DNA of 64,000 nucleotides from Planctomycetota bacterium (GCA_021776825.1 JAJFFG010000050.1:186001-250000), one strand, 5' to 3'; numbered from the stretch's first letter, positions 34,441 to 43,981 are shown. The notes: generated by a model not told the origin, from the letters alone. Numbers and translations are program-made.

Positions 34441-35148
34441 TCAGGCGCGTGACTCGTCGTGTCCGGTGCGTTCCAACCAACGGACCGCGAGCTGCGTGGC
34501 GCTCTCGACGTCGAGGTCACCCGACCGGCCGAGGAACGCGCGGCGTCTCTGACAGACCTCCCACAGAGCGATGGCCGCGCTCACCGACACGTTGAACGAG
34601 CCGGTGAACCCCGCCATCGGGATCGAGAAGCGAACGTCCGCTGCGCGTCGCGCTTCGTCCGAGAGGCCAAACTTCTCGTTGCCGAGGACGACGGCGACCG
34701 GCTGTTCGCACACGATCTCTGTCACCGGAACGCAGCCATCACCGACATCGGCAGCGCACACGAGGAAGCCGCGTGATCGCAGCGTGGGAAACGCCACCTC
34801 GACGGCTGCGTGGCGCTGGATGTCGATCCACTGCTCCGCACCACGCGTGATGGCTCGGCTGAGCCCGTCCTTGGGCCGGTCCTCGGGCTCGTCGCACTCA
34901 CCGTCGACGACGTGCACGTCCGCGATGCCGAGCCCTTCCGCCGTCCGCAGCACGGCTGCACGATTGTGCCGGTGCCACAGATTGTCGAACACGACCGTCA
35001 CCGAGCGCAGTCGTCGCGTCACGACACGCGCGATGCGGCGGATGCGCTCAGGCGACGGCCTGCGCGCCCGCTCGTCCTGATGCACGCGAGCGAGCACGCG
35101 CTCGTAGAAGTCGGTGTCGAGTTCGGCGAAGGAGCGTGCTCTCGGCAT
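34441..35148 (-). CDS. trmH: TrmH-type tRNA/rRNA 2'-O-methyltransferase (SpoU family)
   Basis: The 235-residue protein shows the three SPOUT motifs: motif 1 'NLWHRHNRAAVLRTAEGLG', motif 2 'VAVVLGNEKFGLSDEARRAAD' and motif 3 'FSIPMAGFTGSFNVSVSAAIALWE'. These form the trefoil-knot SAM site and catalytic Arg region. Length and the short N- and C-terminal extensions fit TrmH, which methylates G18 in the tRNA D-loop; a related rRNA substrate cannot be excluded. It lies 25 bp downstream of the VF530-type gene and so probably belongs to the dbpA transcript, placing two RNA-related proteins together. Confidence 0.85.
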   Translation of the reverse strand: MPRARSFAELDTDFYERVLARVHQDERARRPSPERIRRIARVVTRRLRSVTVVFDNLWHRHNRAAVLRTAEGLGIADVHVVDGECDEPEDRPKDGLSRAITRGAEQWIDIQRHAAVEVAFPTLRSRGFLVCAADVGDGCVPVTEIVCEQPVAVVLGNEKFGLSDEARRAADVRFSIPMAGFTGSFNVSVSAAIALWEVCQRRRAFLGRSGDLDVESATQLAVRWLERTGHDESRA

Positions 35149-35172
35149 GATCGGGTGCGGTTGGTGAAGGGG

Positions 35173-35538
35173 TCAGTCCCACTTCTTGCGTGGGAGTCGG
35201 AACCCGTGGTCGCGGGCGTACAGGCGCTCGACCTTGTCGCGCGCCCACGGTGTGCGCCGGAGGAACTTCAGGCTCGACCCGAAACTCGGGTCCACCTCGA
35301 AGCAGCGGATGCGGATGCGGTACGACAGATCGTTCCAGCCGCGGCGCCCGACCAGGTCCTGGAGCATCGCCTTCAACGTGATGCCGTGAAGCGGATCGTT
35401 GCTGTGGTCGTGCGCCTGCTTCTCGGGCAAGTCACCGTCGGCCCGCGCACCGTCGGCCCGCGCACCCTCGGGCGGCGCGCCCTCAGGCGGCTCGCTCTCG
35501 GGCGGGCCGCTCTCGGGCTGGTCGGACCTCTCAGTCAC
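35173..35538 (-). CDS. VF530 (DUF2132) family small DNA-binding-like protein with repeat-rich N-terminus
   Basis: The GTG at 35538 overlaps the dbpA stop (GTGA), giving 121 residues; GTG 35541 is equally possible. The C-terminal 70 residues match the VF530/DUF2132 family throughout ('DPLHGITLKAMLQDLVGRRGWNDLSYRIRIRCF' and 'FLRRTPWARDKVERLYAR' regions). The N-terminal 40 residues are a pentapeptide array (PPESE, PPEGA, PPEGA, RADGA, RADGD) encoded by imperfect 15-bp tandem repeats, an addition not normally part of this family of about 75 residues. VF530 proteins adopt a small helical fold and their function is unknown. Coupling with dbpA and trmH hints at nucleic-acid work. Confidence 0.82.
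   Translation of the reverse strand: MTERSDQPESGPPESEPPEGAPPEGARADGARADGDLPEKQAHDHSNDPLHGITLKAMLQDLVGRRGWNDLSYRIRIRCFEVDPSFGSSLKFLRRTPWARDKVERLYARDHGFRLPRKKWD
35428..35522. repeat. Imperfect 15-bp tandem repeats coding pentapeptides
   Basis: Successive 15-bp units such as GTCGGCCCGCGCACC (twice, adjacent) and variants around CTCGGGCGGCGCGCC run across the N-terminal coding part of the VF530-type gene. Each unit encodes five residues of the pattern (P/R)(P/A)(E/D)(S/G)x. Such arrays change length by slippage, so the tail probably varies between strains. Confidence 0.7.
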
Positions 35539-36971
35539 CACGAGCGGGACGTCTTTCCGTCGCGGGCAACCGAGCCGCCGATGAGCGTCGCGCGGAACCG
35601 CTTGCCCTTGATGCGGCCGGCGTTCAGGCAGTCGACCGCCGCGCGGCAGACGCTGTGCTCGACGGCGACGTACGTCAGCTGCGCCTGGACCTCGATCTTC
35701 CCGACCTGACTGCCGTCCAGTCCGCCCGCCTCGCCGGTCAGCGCGCCCAGAATGTCGCCGGGCCGCACCTTGTTCTTGCGGCCCCCCGAGATCTGGATGG
35801 TTCGCATCGGCGCCGGACGCGCGAGCGCGCGCAAGTGGCTGTCGAGGTCGCCGAGATCCTCGGGCGTGATCTCGGCGATGGGGGTGCCCGTCATCTCTTC
35901 GATCGCCTCACGCCGCTCGTCCTGACCATCGATCGTCAGCGAGATGGCGACGCCCTTCCGTCCCGCGCGGCCCGTGCGGCCGATGCGATGCACGTAGATC
36001 TCCGGATGCTGCGGCACCTCGTAGTTGATGACGAGGTCGAGCCCCTTGACGTCGATGCCGCGGCCCGCGACGTCCGTCGCGATCAGCAGTCGGATGCTCT
36101 GGTTGCGGAACCGAGCGAGTACCTGGTCCCGATGGAACTGATCCAAGTCGCCGTCAAGCCGATCGACGCTGACGCCGGCGCCGGCGAGGCGACGGGAAAC
36201 GTCTGCGACAGTCGACTTGAAGTTGCAGAAGATCAGCGCGGACTCGTGCGGATGCGTCGTCAGCAACGAGCACAGTGCGGGGAAGCGATCCTCGCGACGC
36301 GTCGTCATCCGCAGCTGGCTGATCTCGGCTTGCGCACCTTCGGGCTCGTCGATCTTCAGGCGGCGCGGCATGCGCTGGCAGGAGGCGCTCAGCGTCGCGA
36401 TCGAGTCGGGGAACGTGGCCGAGAACAGCGCGGTCTGCCGCACCGGCGACAGCTGCCGCACAAGCGACATCACCTGCTCGCCGAAGCCCATGTCCAGCAT
36501 GCGATCCGCTTCGTCGAGGATGAGCGTGATGATCGTCTGGGTGTCGAGCGCACCGGAGTTGTGCAGATCGAGCAGGCGCCCCGGCGTCCCGACGGCGATG
36601 TGAGCGCCACGCTCCAGAGCGTCCTTCTGTAGCCGCGCTCGCTGCCCGCCGATCAACTCCACGACGGTGAGTCCTGCGAGCCCGCGTCCGAGCCGCCGGA
36701 ACTCGCGAGCCACTTGCGACGACAGCTCACGTGTCGGGCAGATGACCAGCGCTTGGACATCGCGCTTGTCGATCTGGAGGCGGTGCAGGATCGGCAGCGC
36801 GAAGGCGGCCGTCTTGCCACTCCCCGTGCGCGACTGACCGACGACGTCCATCCCAGCGAGCATGGGCGGGATGGCGGCGATCTGAATCGGCGTCGGCTGC
36901 GTGTAGCCGAGCTCGGCGATCACGCCGAGGAGCGACGGGGCGAGCGAGAGTGAGGCGAACGTCGGCGGCAC
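35535..36971 (-). CDS. dbpA: DEAD-box ATP-dependent RNA helicase DbpA
   Basis: The 478-residue protein has all core motifs: Q-motif 'GYTQPTPIQ' (22-30), Walker A 'SRTGSGKT' (47-54), 'PTREL' (79-83), DEAD (153-156), 'SAT' (184-186), 'RGIDV' and 'HRIGRTGRAG'. The C-terminal domain (about 405-470) matches the DbpA RNA-binding module ('GGRKNKVRPGDILGALTGEAG', 'IGKI' region and 'GRIKGKRFRATL'). DbpA acts in 50S ribosome assembly by binding hairpin 92 of 23S rRNA. It is the first gene of a three-gene minus-strand set with the VF530-type gene and trmH, which fits ribosome or RNA maturation. Confidence 0.93.
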   Translation of the reverse strand: MPPTFASLSLAPSLLGVIAELGYTQPTPIQIAAIPPMLAGMDVVGQSRTGSGKTAAFALPILHRLQIDKRDVQALVICPTRELSSQVAREFRRLGRGLAGLTVVELIGGQRARLQKDALERGAHIAVGTPGRLLDLHNSGALDTQTIITLILDEADRMLDMGFGEQVMSLVRQLSPVRQTALFSATFPDSIATLSASCQRMPRRLKIDEPEGAQAEISQLRMTTRREDRFPALCSLLTTHPHESALIFCNFKSTVADVSRRLAGAGVSVDRLDGDLDQFHRDQVLARFRNQSIRLLIATDVAGRGIDVKGLDLVINYEVPQHPEIYVHRIGRTGRAGRKGVAISLTIDGQDERREAIEEMTGTPIAEITPEDLGDLDSHLRALARPAPMRTIQISGGRKNKVRPGDILGALTGEAGGLDGSQVGKIEVQAQLTYVAVEHSVCRAAVDCLNAGRIKGKRFRATLIGGSVARDGKTSRSW

Positions 36972-37086
36972 GTCCGTGACTCTACCCGCGGTCCGCGCAC
37001 CGCCGACATCCGGCGGGGCGGCGCCCCCAGCGACGATCCGGTCGCCTCGGTTGGCAGACCGACTGGCGTAGGATGGACCGTCTGAG

Positions 37087-38664
37087 ATGCAACTCCCCTC
37101 GTCCCGGTCTGAACGCGTCGCGCTTGGTGTGTTGCTGCTCGTCTGCGCGGCCGTGCTGCTGATCTTCGTGCGAGGTGGCGTAGACGACCGCTCGGAGGAT
37201 CTTGCGACGGCTCCCCTGCCTCGTGCGGAGCCCGTGCAGCAGCCGACGACGACCCCGCGTCGTCGTGTGCGACATCCGGAACTCGAGGTGGCCCCCGCGC
37301 CGCTGCCACCCGTCGACGTGGCGGCTTCCGAGCCACCGAAGATCCTGCGCTACCGTGTCCGGGACATCTGGAACGGCGCCGATGTACCGGGCCTCGCGTT
37401 CGCCCTGGCAGCCGACCTGGATGTGGCGACACGCGAGTCAGCCGCGATCCGCGCACAGACGGCAACGGGCGAGTGGATCCTGGCTCCAGACGCAGACGGT
37501 CAGATCCCGCTGCCCGCCGCGCACCTGGCTGCCGACATTCGCCCGCTCGATCCGGCGTGGCACGTCGCGGATCGTGAAGAGGCAGCGGCTGAAGCGACCC
37601 CGGATGATGACCTGCCGACGCTCTGGGTCTACTCGATGCTCGAGGTGTCCGGCACGGTTCGATCCGCGGTGCCGAAACCGCGGCTCCGTCTGAGCGACGT
37701 CGAGATCTCGGCGCGCGCGCACGGAGCGGACTCGGTCCTCGATCCGTCCGGCGGTGCGGCGGGGCAGTTGCTCGAGAGGTGGCTGGCGCAGCGCGGATTG
37801 CGTCCGCTGGGGACGCTCGGTAACCCCACGGCAGACGGGCGCTTCCAGTTCGAGATCCCACGAGTTCGGGGGACGACCATTCGCGCCCGAGTGCCCGACG
37901 TCCCCGACGTCCCCGGCAAGCCGGCGAGCGGGTGGCAGGACGCAACGTTCACGATTCCCGAGGACGTCGCCGCAACGGGCCATGCGCGCATGGACTTCCT
38001 GCTGGAGCGGGGCTACGAGGTCACCGGCCGACTCGTTGACGAAGACGGTCGACCGCTCGCTGGCGTGCGCGTCGACGTGCACGTCGTGATCTACGTCGAC
38101 AAGGAGGAACTCATCATCTCCGAGCTCCGCAAGCGCGGCCACGGCTACGGCGCGCGGTGGCACCCGGGGATGCCGAAGGCGATCGTCGACTACCGCATCA
38201 TCGGCACGACGGATGCCGACGGGCGCTTTCGCATCGTCTCGAAGATCGACGGCAAACTGATCGTAAGCGTCATCCCCGATACCGAGCACCACGTGGAGGT
38301 CGTCCCGGGCGGGCAGGTCTCCACGTTCGATCGCAGTGATCCGTTCACGCTCCGGTCGTCGCGCGGGCGCGCGCCGGTGAAACTCGCCGGACGACACGGC
38401 CGGAGCTTCGCCGGGCTGCGCGTGAGCTGCAACGACATGTCGCTCGTGGACATCCAGCCCACCTACTCGTTCACGCTGGGTGACGACTCGATGTTCCCGT
38501 CCCGCTTCCTCGTCGAGGGGCACGAGTACTCGTTCTCGGTCTGGCCGAAGAGCGGCGCCCTGCCGATCGCCGACGAGATCCTCCTGTGGAGCGGCGAGCC
38601 AGAGCTCGAGATCGGGCCGTTGACGCTCGGCGGCAAGCGCGCGACGAGCCAAGGCAACAAGTGA
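37087..38664 (+). CDS. Membrane-anchored carboxypeptidase-regulatory-like protein
   Basis: ATG at 37087 yields 525 residues. One anchor helix (about 12-28) is followed by a Pro/Arg-rich linker, then beta-rich domains. A clear carboxypeptidase-regulatory-like unit lies near residues 310-400 ('YEVTGRLVDEDGRPLAGVRVDVHV', 'TTDADGRFRIVSKIDGKLIVSV'). No enzyme motif is present. It is followed 70 bp later by the first sigma-anchor fusion gene, whose ectodomain is of the same kind, so the two may be functionally linked. The 3' gap carries a 15-bp palindrome. Confidence 0.75.
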   Translation: MQLPSSRSERVALGVLLLVCAAVLLIFVRGGVDDRSEDLATAPLPRAEPVQQPTTTPRRRVRHPELEVAPAPLPPVDVAASEPPKILRYRVRDIWNGADVPGLAFALAADLDVATRESAAIRAQTATGEWILAPDADGQIPLPAAHLAADIRPLDPAWHVADREEAAAEATPDDDLPTLWVYSMLEVSGTVRSAVPKPRLRLSDVEISARAHGADSVLDPSGGAAGQLLERWLAQRGLRPLGTLGNPTADGRFQFEIPRVRGTTIRARVPDVPDVPGKPASGWQDATFTIPEDVAATGHARMDFLLERGYEVTGRLVDEDGRPLAGVRVDVHVVIYVDKEELIISELRKRGHGYGARWHPGMPKAIVDYRIIGTTDADGRFRIVSKIDGKLIVSVIPDTEHHVEVVPGGQVSTFDRSDPFTLRSSRGRAPVKLAGRHGRSFAGLRVSCNDMSLVDIQPTYSFTLGDDSMFPSRFLVEGHEYSFSVWPKSGALPIADEILLWSGEPELEIGPLTLGGKRATSQGNK

Positions 38665-38666
38665 TC

Positions 38667-38681
38667 GGCCGATAATCGGCC
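38667..38681. promoter_or_regulatory. 15-bp perfect dyad upstream of the sigma-anchor gene
   Basis: GGCCGAT-A-ATCGGCC begins 2 bp after the stop of the preceding gene and ends about 53 bp before the ATG of the sigma fusion. It could be an operator for that gene or a short RNA hairpin at the end of the upstream transcript; no T-run follows. Confidence 0.35.
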
Positions 38682-38734
38682 ACTGATTCACCGCGAGGTT
38701 GCAACGCCGGGCAGCGCGGCGGTCAATAGGGGTG

Positions 38735-41700
38735 ATGACGGGTATCCCCGACGCCGCTGACGCGCTCTTCCGGCGCTACCGCACCACGGGCGACGCCCGC
38801 GCGTTCGGGTCGTTCTTCGATGCGACGTCCGGTGCGTTGTTCGACGCGGCGCTGCGCCTCACGCCCGATGCTGCGTCGGCCGAGGACGCCGTGCAGGAGA
38901 CGTACATCGCGGTCCTCGATCTGGCGCAGCGCTTCGAAGGCGATCGACCAGTGCGCCCGTGGCTGCTGGGCATCCTGCGCAACAAGCTTCGCGAGGCCCG
39001 GCGCAGCGGTGCCCGGGCCGACCGCCGCGCTGCCCACGCAACGACCCCGGGGACCGCCCCTGACCCGCTCGACGAGGTGGCTCGGGGGGAGGAACGGGCG
39101 CGCATACACGAGACGCTCGACGCGTTGCCGGAGCCCTATCGCGAGGTCGCGGTGCTCAGGTGGAGATACGGCCTCGAGCCCGCCGAGATCGCCGACGCGA
39201 TCGGGAAGCCACCCGGCACCGTGCGCTCGCTGCTGCATCGCTCGCGCGAACGGCTGCGCGGCTCGCTCGGGCTCGCGCTGGTCGTGCCAGTCGGCGTCGG
39301 CTGCCCCGGACATCTGCTGGGAGTTCGCACCGCCGTGGTGCGCCACGCTGCGCTGAAGGGCGCGACGATAGCCGCCGCCGCTGCAAGCGCATCGTCGACT
39401 GCCACCGCCGCCACCGTCTTGGGAGTCCTCGCCATGAAGCGCATCGCGGTCACCGCAGTCGTACTGGTCGCGTTGATGCTCACCGGGCTTGCGGTCTGGC
39501 CCGAGTCGGACCGGGCGCGAGGGGTGGAGGCGTCCGACGCACTCGAAGCCACGGCACGTCGACGCCGTGCCCAGCCCGATGCCGAAGCGGAGGGATCCGC
39601 AGTGTCCGCCGCGATAATGGAGAGCACGGAGACCGATCGCGCCATCCGCGGTGTCGTCCGCAATGCCACCGGTGCCGTCGTCCCCGGTGCCGAGATCCTG
39701 GTTGTCGGGGACCTGCCGGGCGTCCGCGTCGCGACCGACTCCGCGCGCGCCCGCAGCGACGCGTCAGGCCAGTTCGTCGTGGAGCCGCCCGACACTGCAC
39801 CGTTCTTCCGCGTGACGGCATCCACGCCCGTGCATGCGCCGGCAACGGTTGCAGGTGTCCGCAGCGGCGCCACCATCACCGTTGATCTCACGGACGGCGC
39901 GACGCTGCGCGGACGCGTGGTCGGCGACCACGGCTTGGCGATCGCCGGCGCCTACGTCGAGTTCGTTCAGGTCTGGGCGGGTGCCGAGTTCGCGCGGCGA
40001 ACGATGTCCGATGCCGACGGCGCGTACGTGCTCGCCGCCGTCCCGGAACGTGCGCATGACGACGGTGGCGGAAGTCCGCCGCGCGCGTACGTCCACGTCC
40101 GTGCCGATGGCTGGGCTCCGCTGACCGAGCGGCTCGCATCGCAACCGGACCTCTCGCGACCCTTGGACCTGCGGCTCGTCCGAGGCACGCGCGTCGAGGG
40201 GATCGTCGTCGACGCCGAGTCCGGTGCACCGGTTGCCGGCGCCGAGGTCGTGGCGTGGTCCGACGAACGCCGCGCGGATGCTCCCACGTCGCCGTCGTTG
40301 CGCGACCGCGGACGTCCGCCGGGCGAGCTTGGGCGAAGCGTGTCCGGCGAGGACGGACGCTTCGTCTTCCGCAACATGCCGACTGGTGGCCGGAACCCGC
40401 ACGGGTCGTGGGCCAACGGGCGGCGCGGTCCGATGCTCGGCGGTGTCGCGGCGCGCGCCGAGGGCTACCTGATCGGCGGGGACGAGCTACCGGTTGCCCA
40501 AGACGGCGACGTCATCGATGTCGCGATCCGTCTCTGGCGCGGGGCGACGATCACCGGGCGCGTGGTCGATGGCGCGGGCGCACCGCTCCCGCGCGCCCGT
40601 GTGTTCGAACTGACGGCGGAGCGCTACGCGGGGCACGTTCCCGTTGGCATCCTCGACACGACGTTGCGTGAAGCGCTCACCGATGCCGACGGGCGCTACA
40701 CGCTCTCGCGTGTTCCGGCACCGACCGGGGAGCCCGCCGCGGCCCGCGTCCTGGCCCGCCCACCGGGATCGACGAGTGTGCCGGGCGGCATGCTCGGGTA
40801 CGCCTTCCCGCTCGTCTCGGCGGGCGAGACCGTCGAGGCGCCGGACATCGTTCTCAGTGCTGCGCAGGGAGCCGACCCGCGTGTTGTGCTGCGCGTCACG
40901 TCGGCCTCGGGGGAGCCCGTCTGGGGCGCGGGGGCCACGTGGACGAATGCCGGTCGGGCGGTGCGGAGCGAGCGTGACGGACGCCTCGACTTCGTATTCA
41001 CACACGGAACAGCGGGCATCCCGCCGACCGAGCATCGTCTCATCGTGCGCGCGGATGGGTTCGCACCGACCGTCACCGACTCGTTCGTTCCGTCGAGCGA
41101 CGTCCCGCCCGAGGTCTCCGTGACTCTCTCGCCCGGCGAGCACGTGCGCGGTCGGGTCACGTGGCAGGACGGAAGCCCGGTGGGGGATGTAGTGGTCACC
41201 ATCGGCTCCGGGGAGGTCACGCCGGATGAACTGTTCCCGGCGACCGGCCTCCCGCTGGGCGTCGCCCGCCCACCCGGACCGAAGCATCCGCATCTCGTGC
41301 ACTTCGGCGATGCGACCACGGACGCGGACGGCCGCTTCGACCTACCGAACGCACCGCCGGGCTCGTACACGCTGCGGGCGGCGGCGGGCAACACATCGGC
41401 CACCGTGACGAGTGACAACGGCGAGGAGATCGCGATCGTCCTCCCCATCGCCGCGCCGTCGCCTCCCGTCACCAACGCCGTTCTCGACGTCGTCGTCACC
41501 GACACACGGGGTGCGCCGCTCCCGCACGTCTCGGTCTCGCTCACGGGGTACCGGCAGGCCCCGCGACTGCCCATGCCGGGGACGTTCCGTTACGAGGGTC
41601 TCGGGCCGGGTATCGCGCAGGTCGCAGTCGGTGCGCGGGGCTTCCGCACCAATGTCCGACCGGTCACGCTTGTCTCCGGGGAGACCGTCCGGTTGGAGAT

Positions 41701-42238
41701 CCAGCTCATGGACTCTGCGTCGCTGCGCGGCCGAGTCCACGTTGCTGATGACGTCGACGCGGGGGCGGTGCGCGTGTCCGCGTATCGGATCGGTTCGGGG
41801 CCGATCGCAGCAGCGTCAGCCAATGCTCGAGCTGACGGCAGCTACCACCTCGAGGGCTTGGCGCCCGGCCGCTATCGCATCGAGGTCTCGCGTCTCCAGA
41901 CCGGCGCTCCGTACTACGTCCTTCCGGAAGCGGTCGAGACCGAGCTCACGGTGGGGGATGGCGGACAGCACTTGGATCTTCGCGCCCAGCGGGGTGTCGT
42001 GCTGTCGGTCCGCGTGCCGGAGGCGTGGACGAACGACGCGAGCATCCCGTTCCGCATCACCGATGGCGGCAGCCGTGTCCTCGCACGCTCCGCCGTCTTC
42101 CACCGCTGGACGCAGACCTGGGTGCAGGCGCCCGCCGGCGAGGTCGTGGTCGTCATCGATCGACCCGACGGTCCGGAGACGCGGCGCGTGACGGTCGTCG
42201 TCGGCAAAGCGGCGATCGCAGACTTCACGCAACGCTGA
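38735..42238 (+). CDS. ECF sigma factor fused to a membrane helix and carboxypeptidase-regulatory-like ectodomain (fusion 1)
   Basis: ATG at 38735 (AGGGG upstream) gives 1167 residues. Residues about 20-90 are sigma region 2 ('ASAEDAVQETYIAVLDLAQRF') and about 125-178 are region 4 with its helix-turn-helix ('LEPAEIADAIGKPPGTVRSLLHRSRERL'). After an Ala-rich linker a membrane helix spans about 235-256. The remaining 900 residues are about ten carboxypeptidase-regulatory-like domains ('GRVVGDHGLAIAGAYV', 'DADGRYTLSRVPAP' style). The sigma part would be cytoplasmic and the domains outside, suggesting a one-piece sigma/sensor. An internal ATG with its own Shine-Dalgarno lies just before the helix (39434). 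Two similar fusions occur at 46852-50826 and 55037-57346. Confidence 0.85.
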   Translation: MTGIPDAADALFRRYRTTGDARAFGSFFDATSGALFDAALRLTPDAASAEDAVQETYIAVLDLAQRFEGDRPVRPWLLGILRNKLREARRSGARADRRAAHATTPGTAPDPLDEVARGEERARIHETLDALPEPYREVAVLRWRYGLEPAEIADAIGKPPGTVRSLLHRSRERLRGSLGLALVVPVGVGCPGHLLGVRTAVVRHAALKGATIAAAAASASSTATAATVLGVLAMKRIAVTAVVLVALMLTGLAVWPESDRARGVEASDALEATARRRRAQPDAEAEGSAVSAAIMESTETDRAIRGVVRNATGAVVPGAEILVVGDLPGVRVATDSARARSDASGQFVVEPPDTAPFFRVTASTPVHAPATVAGVRSGATITVDLTDGATLRGRVVGDHGLAIAGAYVEFVQVWAGAEFARRTMSDADGAYVLAAVPERAHDDGGGSPPRAYVHVRADGWAPLTERLASQPDLSRPLDLRLVRGTRVEGIVVDAESGAPVAGAEVVAWSDERRADAPTSPSLRDRGRPPGELGRSVSGEDGRFVFRNMPTGGRNPHGSWANGRRGPMLGGVAARAEGYLIGGDELPVAQDGDVIDVAIRLWRGATITGRVVDGAGAPLPRARVFELTAERYAGHVPVGILDTTLREALTDADGRYTLSRVPAPTGEPAAARVLARPPGSTSVPGGMLGYAFPLVSAGETVEAPDIVLSAAQGADPRVVLRVTSASGEPVWGAGATWTNAGRAVRSERDGRLDFVFTHGTAGIPPTEHRLIVRADGFAPTVTDSFVPSSDVPPEVSVTLSPGEHVRGRVTWQDGSPVGDVVVTIGSGEVTPDELFPATGLPLGVARPPGPKHPHLVHFGDATTDADGRFDLPNAPPGSYTLRAAAGNTSATVTSDNGEEIAIVLPIAAPSPPVTNAVLDVVVTDTRGAPLPHVSVSLTGYRQAPRLPMPGTFRYEGLGPGIAQVAVGARGFRTNVRPVTLVSGETVRLEIQLMDSASLRGRVHVADDVDAGAVRVSAYRIGSGPIAAASANARADGSYHLEGLAPGRYRIEVSRLQTGAPYYVLPEAVETELTVGDGGQHLDLRAQRGVVLSVRVPEAWTNDASIPFRITDGGSRVLARSAVFHRWTQTWVQAPAGEVVVVIDRPDGPETRRVTVVVGKAAIADFTQR
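39421..39436 (+). promoter_or_regulatory. Internal ribosome binding site and ATG in sigma-anchor fusion 1
   Basis: GGGAG (39421-39425) is followed by an 8-nt spacer and an in-frame ATG (39434-39436) that begins 'MKRIAVTAVVLVALMLTG', the membrane helix. Starting here would give a 934-residue membrane protein without the sigma domain. The identical 8-nt geometry recurs in both other fusion genes. Confidence 0.55.
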
Positions 42239-42370
42239 CCGGCGCTGCACCGCGCGGGGACGAGCCCGAACGTAGCGGCCTGGCGAGTTCGGATACGCAT
42301 CGTGCGTCGCGGAATCTACAGCGCACCACTGTGCCAGCGACTGCGTGCACCTACACTCGCGGACGAAGAG

Positions 42371-43981
42371 ATGGACCATCGAGCGCTCGCTCTGGGTGTT
42401 GCTGCGCTCCTTGCGGCCTCGGCTGCATCGGCGCGTGCGGACGTGTTCCTGATGAAGGGCGGCGGCCGTTTGACCGGCGACGTCGTCAAGCAGTCGAAGG
42501 ACGACTACGGCACCAAGTGGGTCCACGTCCGAACGGGATTCGGCACCGTCCGGCTGCAGAAGAAGTTGATCAAGAAGACGGTCAAGGCGAAGCGCGACAA
42601 GAACGTCATTCGTCTCACGGAGGTCGCGGTGGTCGCACTCGAGGGAGACGTGCGCGTCTCACGCAACGACGGCGCGACGTGGCAGCCTCTGCGCGTGGTT
42701 CCGCCGGACGACGCCACACTCGCCGACGAGCAGGTCCCGCCGCGACTTGGCCCCGGCGATCGCGTGAAGACCGCGAAGGACTCCCGCGGTGAGTTCGACA
42801 TCGGCTACGGCGCGCTCCACCTCGAGGCCGAAGGCGAAGTGGTGTTCAACAAGGCGGGCGCATCGATGGCGGTGCTGAAGGGACGCTCAGGTGTGCGCGT
42901 CGACGAGTCTGTTCCTGGCAAGGAGTTCCGGGTCGAGACGCCGCAGGCCTCCATGGGTGTTCGCGGGACGATGTTCCTCGTGGACGTCGAGGGCAACGCG
43001 ACGACTGTCTCCGTTGGTGAAGGTCAGGTCGCGATCGGTGAGCGTGTGCTCGACGCGGGCGACGCAGCACGGGTCGTGGCCGACGCGACGCCGGAGGACG
43101 CGCTACTGGTGGACGACGCGGAGGATCGCTTCGAACGACTGCGCCGCTCGTTCACGTTCGCACCGCTCGAGTGGATCGCGGTTCCCGCCGGGAAGTTCGC
43201 GTACGGCGGAGGGACGCGACTGACGTCCGTGACCAGTCCCGTCAGCGGCGGGCCCGTCGATCCCGGCGGATCGGTGCAGGTGCAGAAGCTGAAGCTGCCC
43301 GCCTTTCTCATCACGCGTACCGAACTGACCGTCGCAGAGTTCCGCTCGGCGCGTTCGTGGGCGCTGCGGGTCGGAGCCGACAAACTCGTGCGGTCGACAG
43401 TGCCGAGTGGATCGAGTCCGATGACGGACGTCCAGGCACGCGCCGACGGTCCACCGGCCGACGACGAGCCGGCGACCCTGCCGTGGTTCGACGCGCGCGC
43501 CATCGCAGCGGCGTACGGCGCTCGGCTTCAGTCCGAGGCCGAGTGGGAGTACGCGTACTACGCCCGCGCCACGACCGTGTTCAGCTGGGGCGACTCGCCC
43601 GCACTCTCCATGGAGTACGAGCGGAATGTCGGCAACAGCGGTGAGCGCGCAATCGCCTGGGACGAGCTGACGCGGATGAAGCCCCAGGAGTTCGCGGCCC
43701 TTGGCTCCCATGCCCAGCCAGTGGGCACGCTGCGGGCGAACAAGTGGGGCCTGCACGACATGCTGTCCAACGTCGCGGAGTGGTGCGAGGACACCGACCA
43801 TCCGACGCTGAGCGGTCAGCCGAAGGACGGCAGTCCGCGGACCACCGGCGCGGCGACGACACGAATGAATCGGGGACACGGCGTCGGCACGGCCTTCCCG
43901 TTCGACCCCAAGATGCGTCGTCGAGCCCTGATTACGCAGCGGCACGGCGTGAGACTGGTGCGGCGCATCGACCAGAAGTGA
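42371..43981 (+). CDS. Exported FecR-domain plus formylglycine-enzyme-like (SUMF1) protein
   Basis: ATG at 42371 with GAAGAG just upstream gives 536 residues. The signal peptide ends near 'ASARADVF'. Residues about 55-230 include a FecR-type domain ('DRVKTAKDSRGEFDIGYGALHLEAEGEVVF' and 'VETPQASMGVRGTMFLVDVEG' regions). Residues about 255-530 form an FGE/SUMF1 domain ('LEWIAVPAGKFAYGGG', 'RLQSEAEWEYAYYARATTVFSWGD', 'WGLHDMLSNVAEWCED'). FecR domains sense or bind ligands in the periplasm; SUMF1 folds can be enzymatic or purely binding. The catalytic cysteine pair of true FGE is not obvious, so a binding role is likelier. It follows fusion 1 by 132 bp in the same direction. Confidence 0.82.
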   Translation: MDHRALALGVAALLAASAASARADVFLMKGGGRLTGDVVKQSKDDYGTKWVHVRTGFGTVRLQKKLIKKTVKAKRDKNVIRLTEVAVVALEGDVRVSRNDGATWQPLRVVPPDDATLADEQVPPRLGPGDRVKTAKDSRGEFDIGYGALHLEAEGEVVFNKAGASMAVLKGRSGVRVDESVPGKEFRVETPQASMGVRGTMFLVDVEGNATTVSVGEGQVAIGERVLDAGDAARVVADATPEDALLVDDAEDRFERLRRSFTFAPLEWIAVPAGKFAYGGGTRLTSVTSPVSGGPVDPGGSVQVQKLKLPAFLITRTELTVAEFRSARSWALRVGADKLVRSTVPSGSSPMTDVQARADGPPADDEPATLPWFDARAIAAAYGARLQSEAEWEYAYYARATTVFSWGDSPALSMEYERNVGNSGERAIAWDELTRMKPQEFAALGSHAQPVGTLRANKWGLHDMLSNVAEWCEDTDHPTLSGQPKDGSPRTTGAATTRMNRGHGVGTAFPFDPKMRRRALITQRHGVRLVRRIDQK

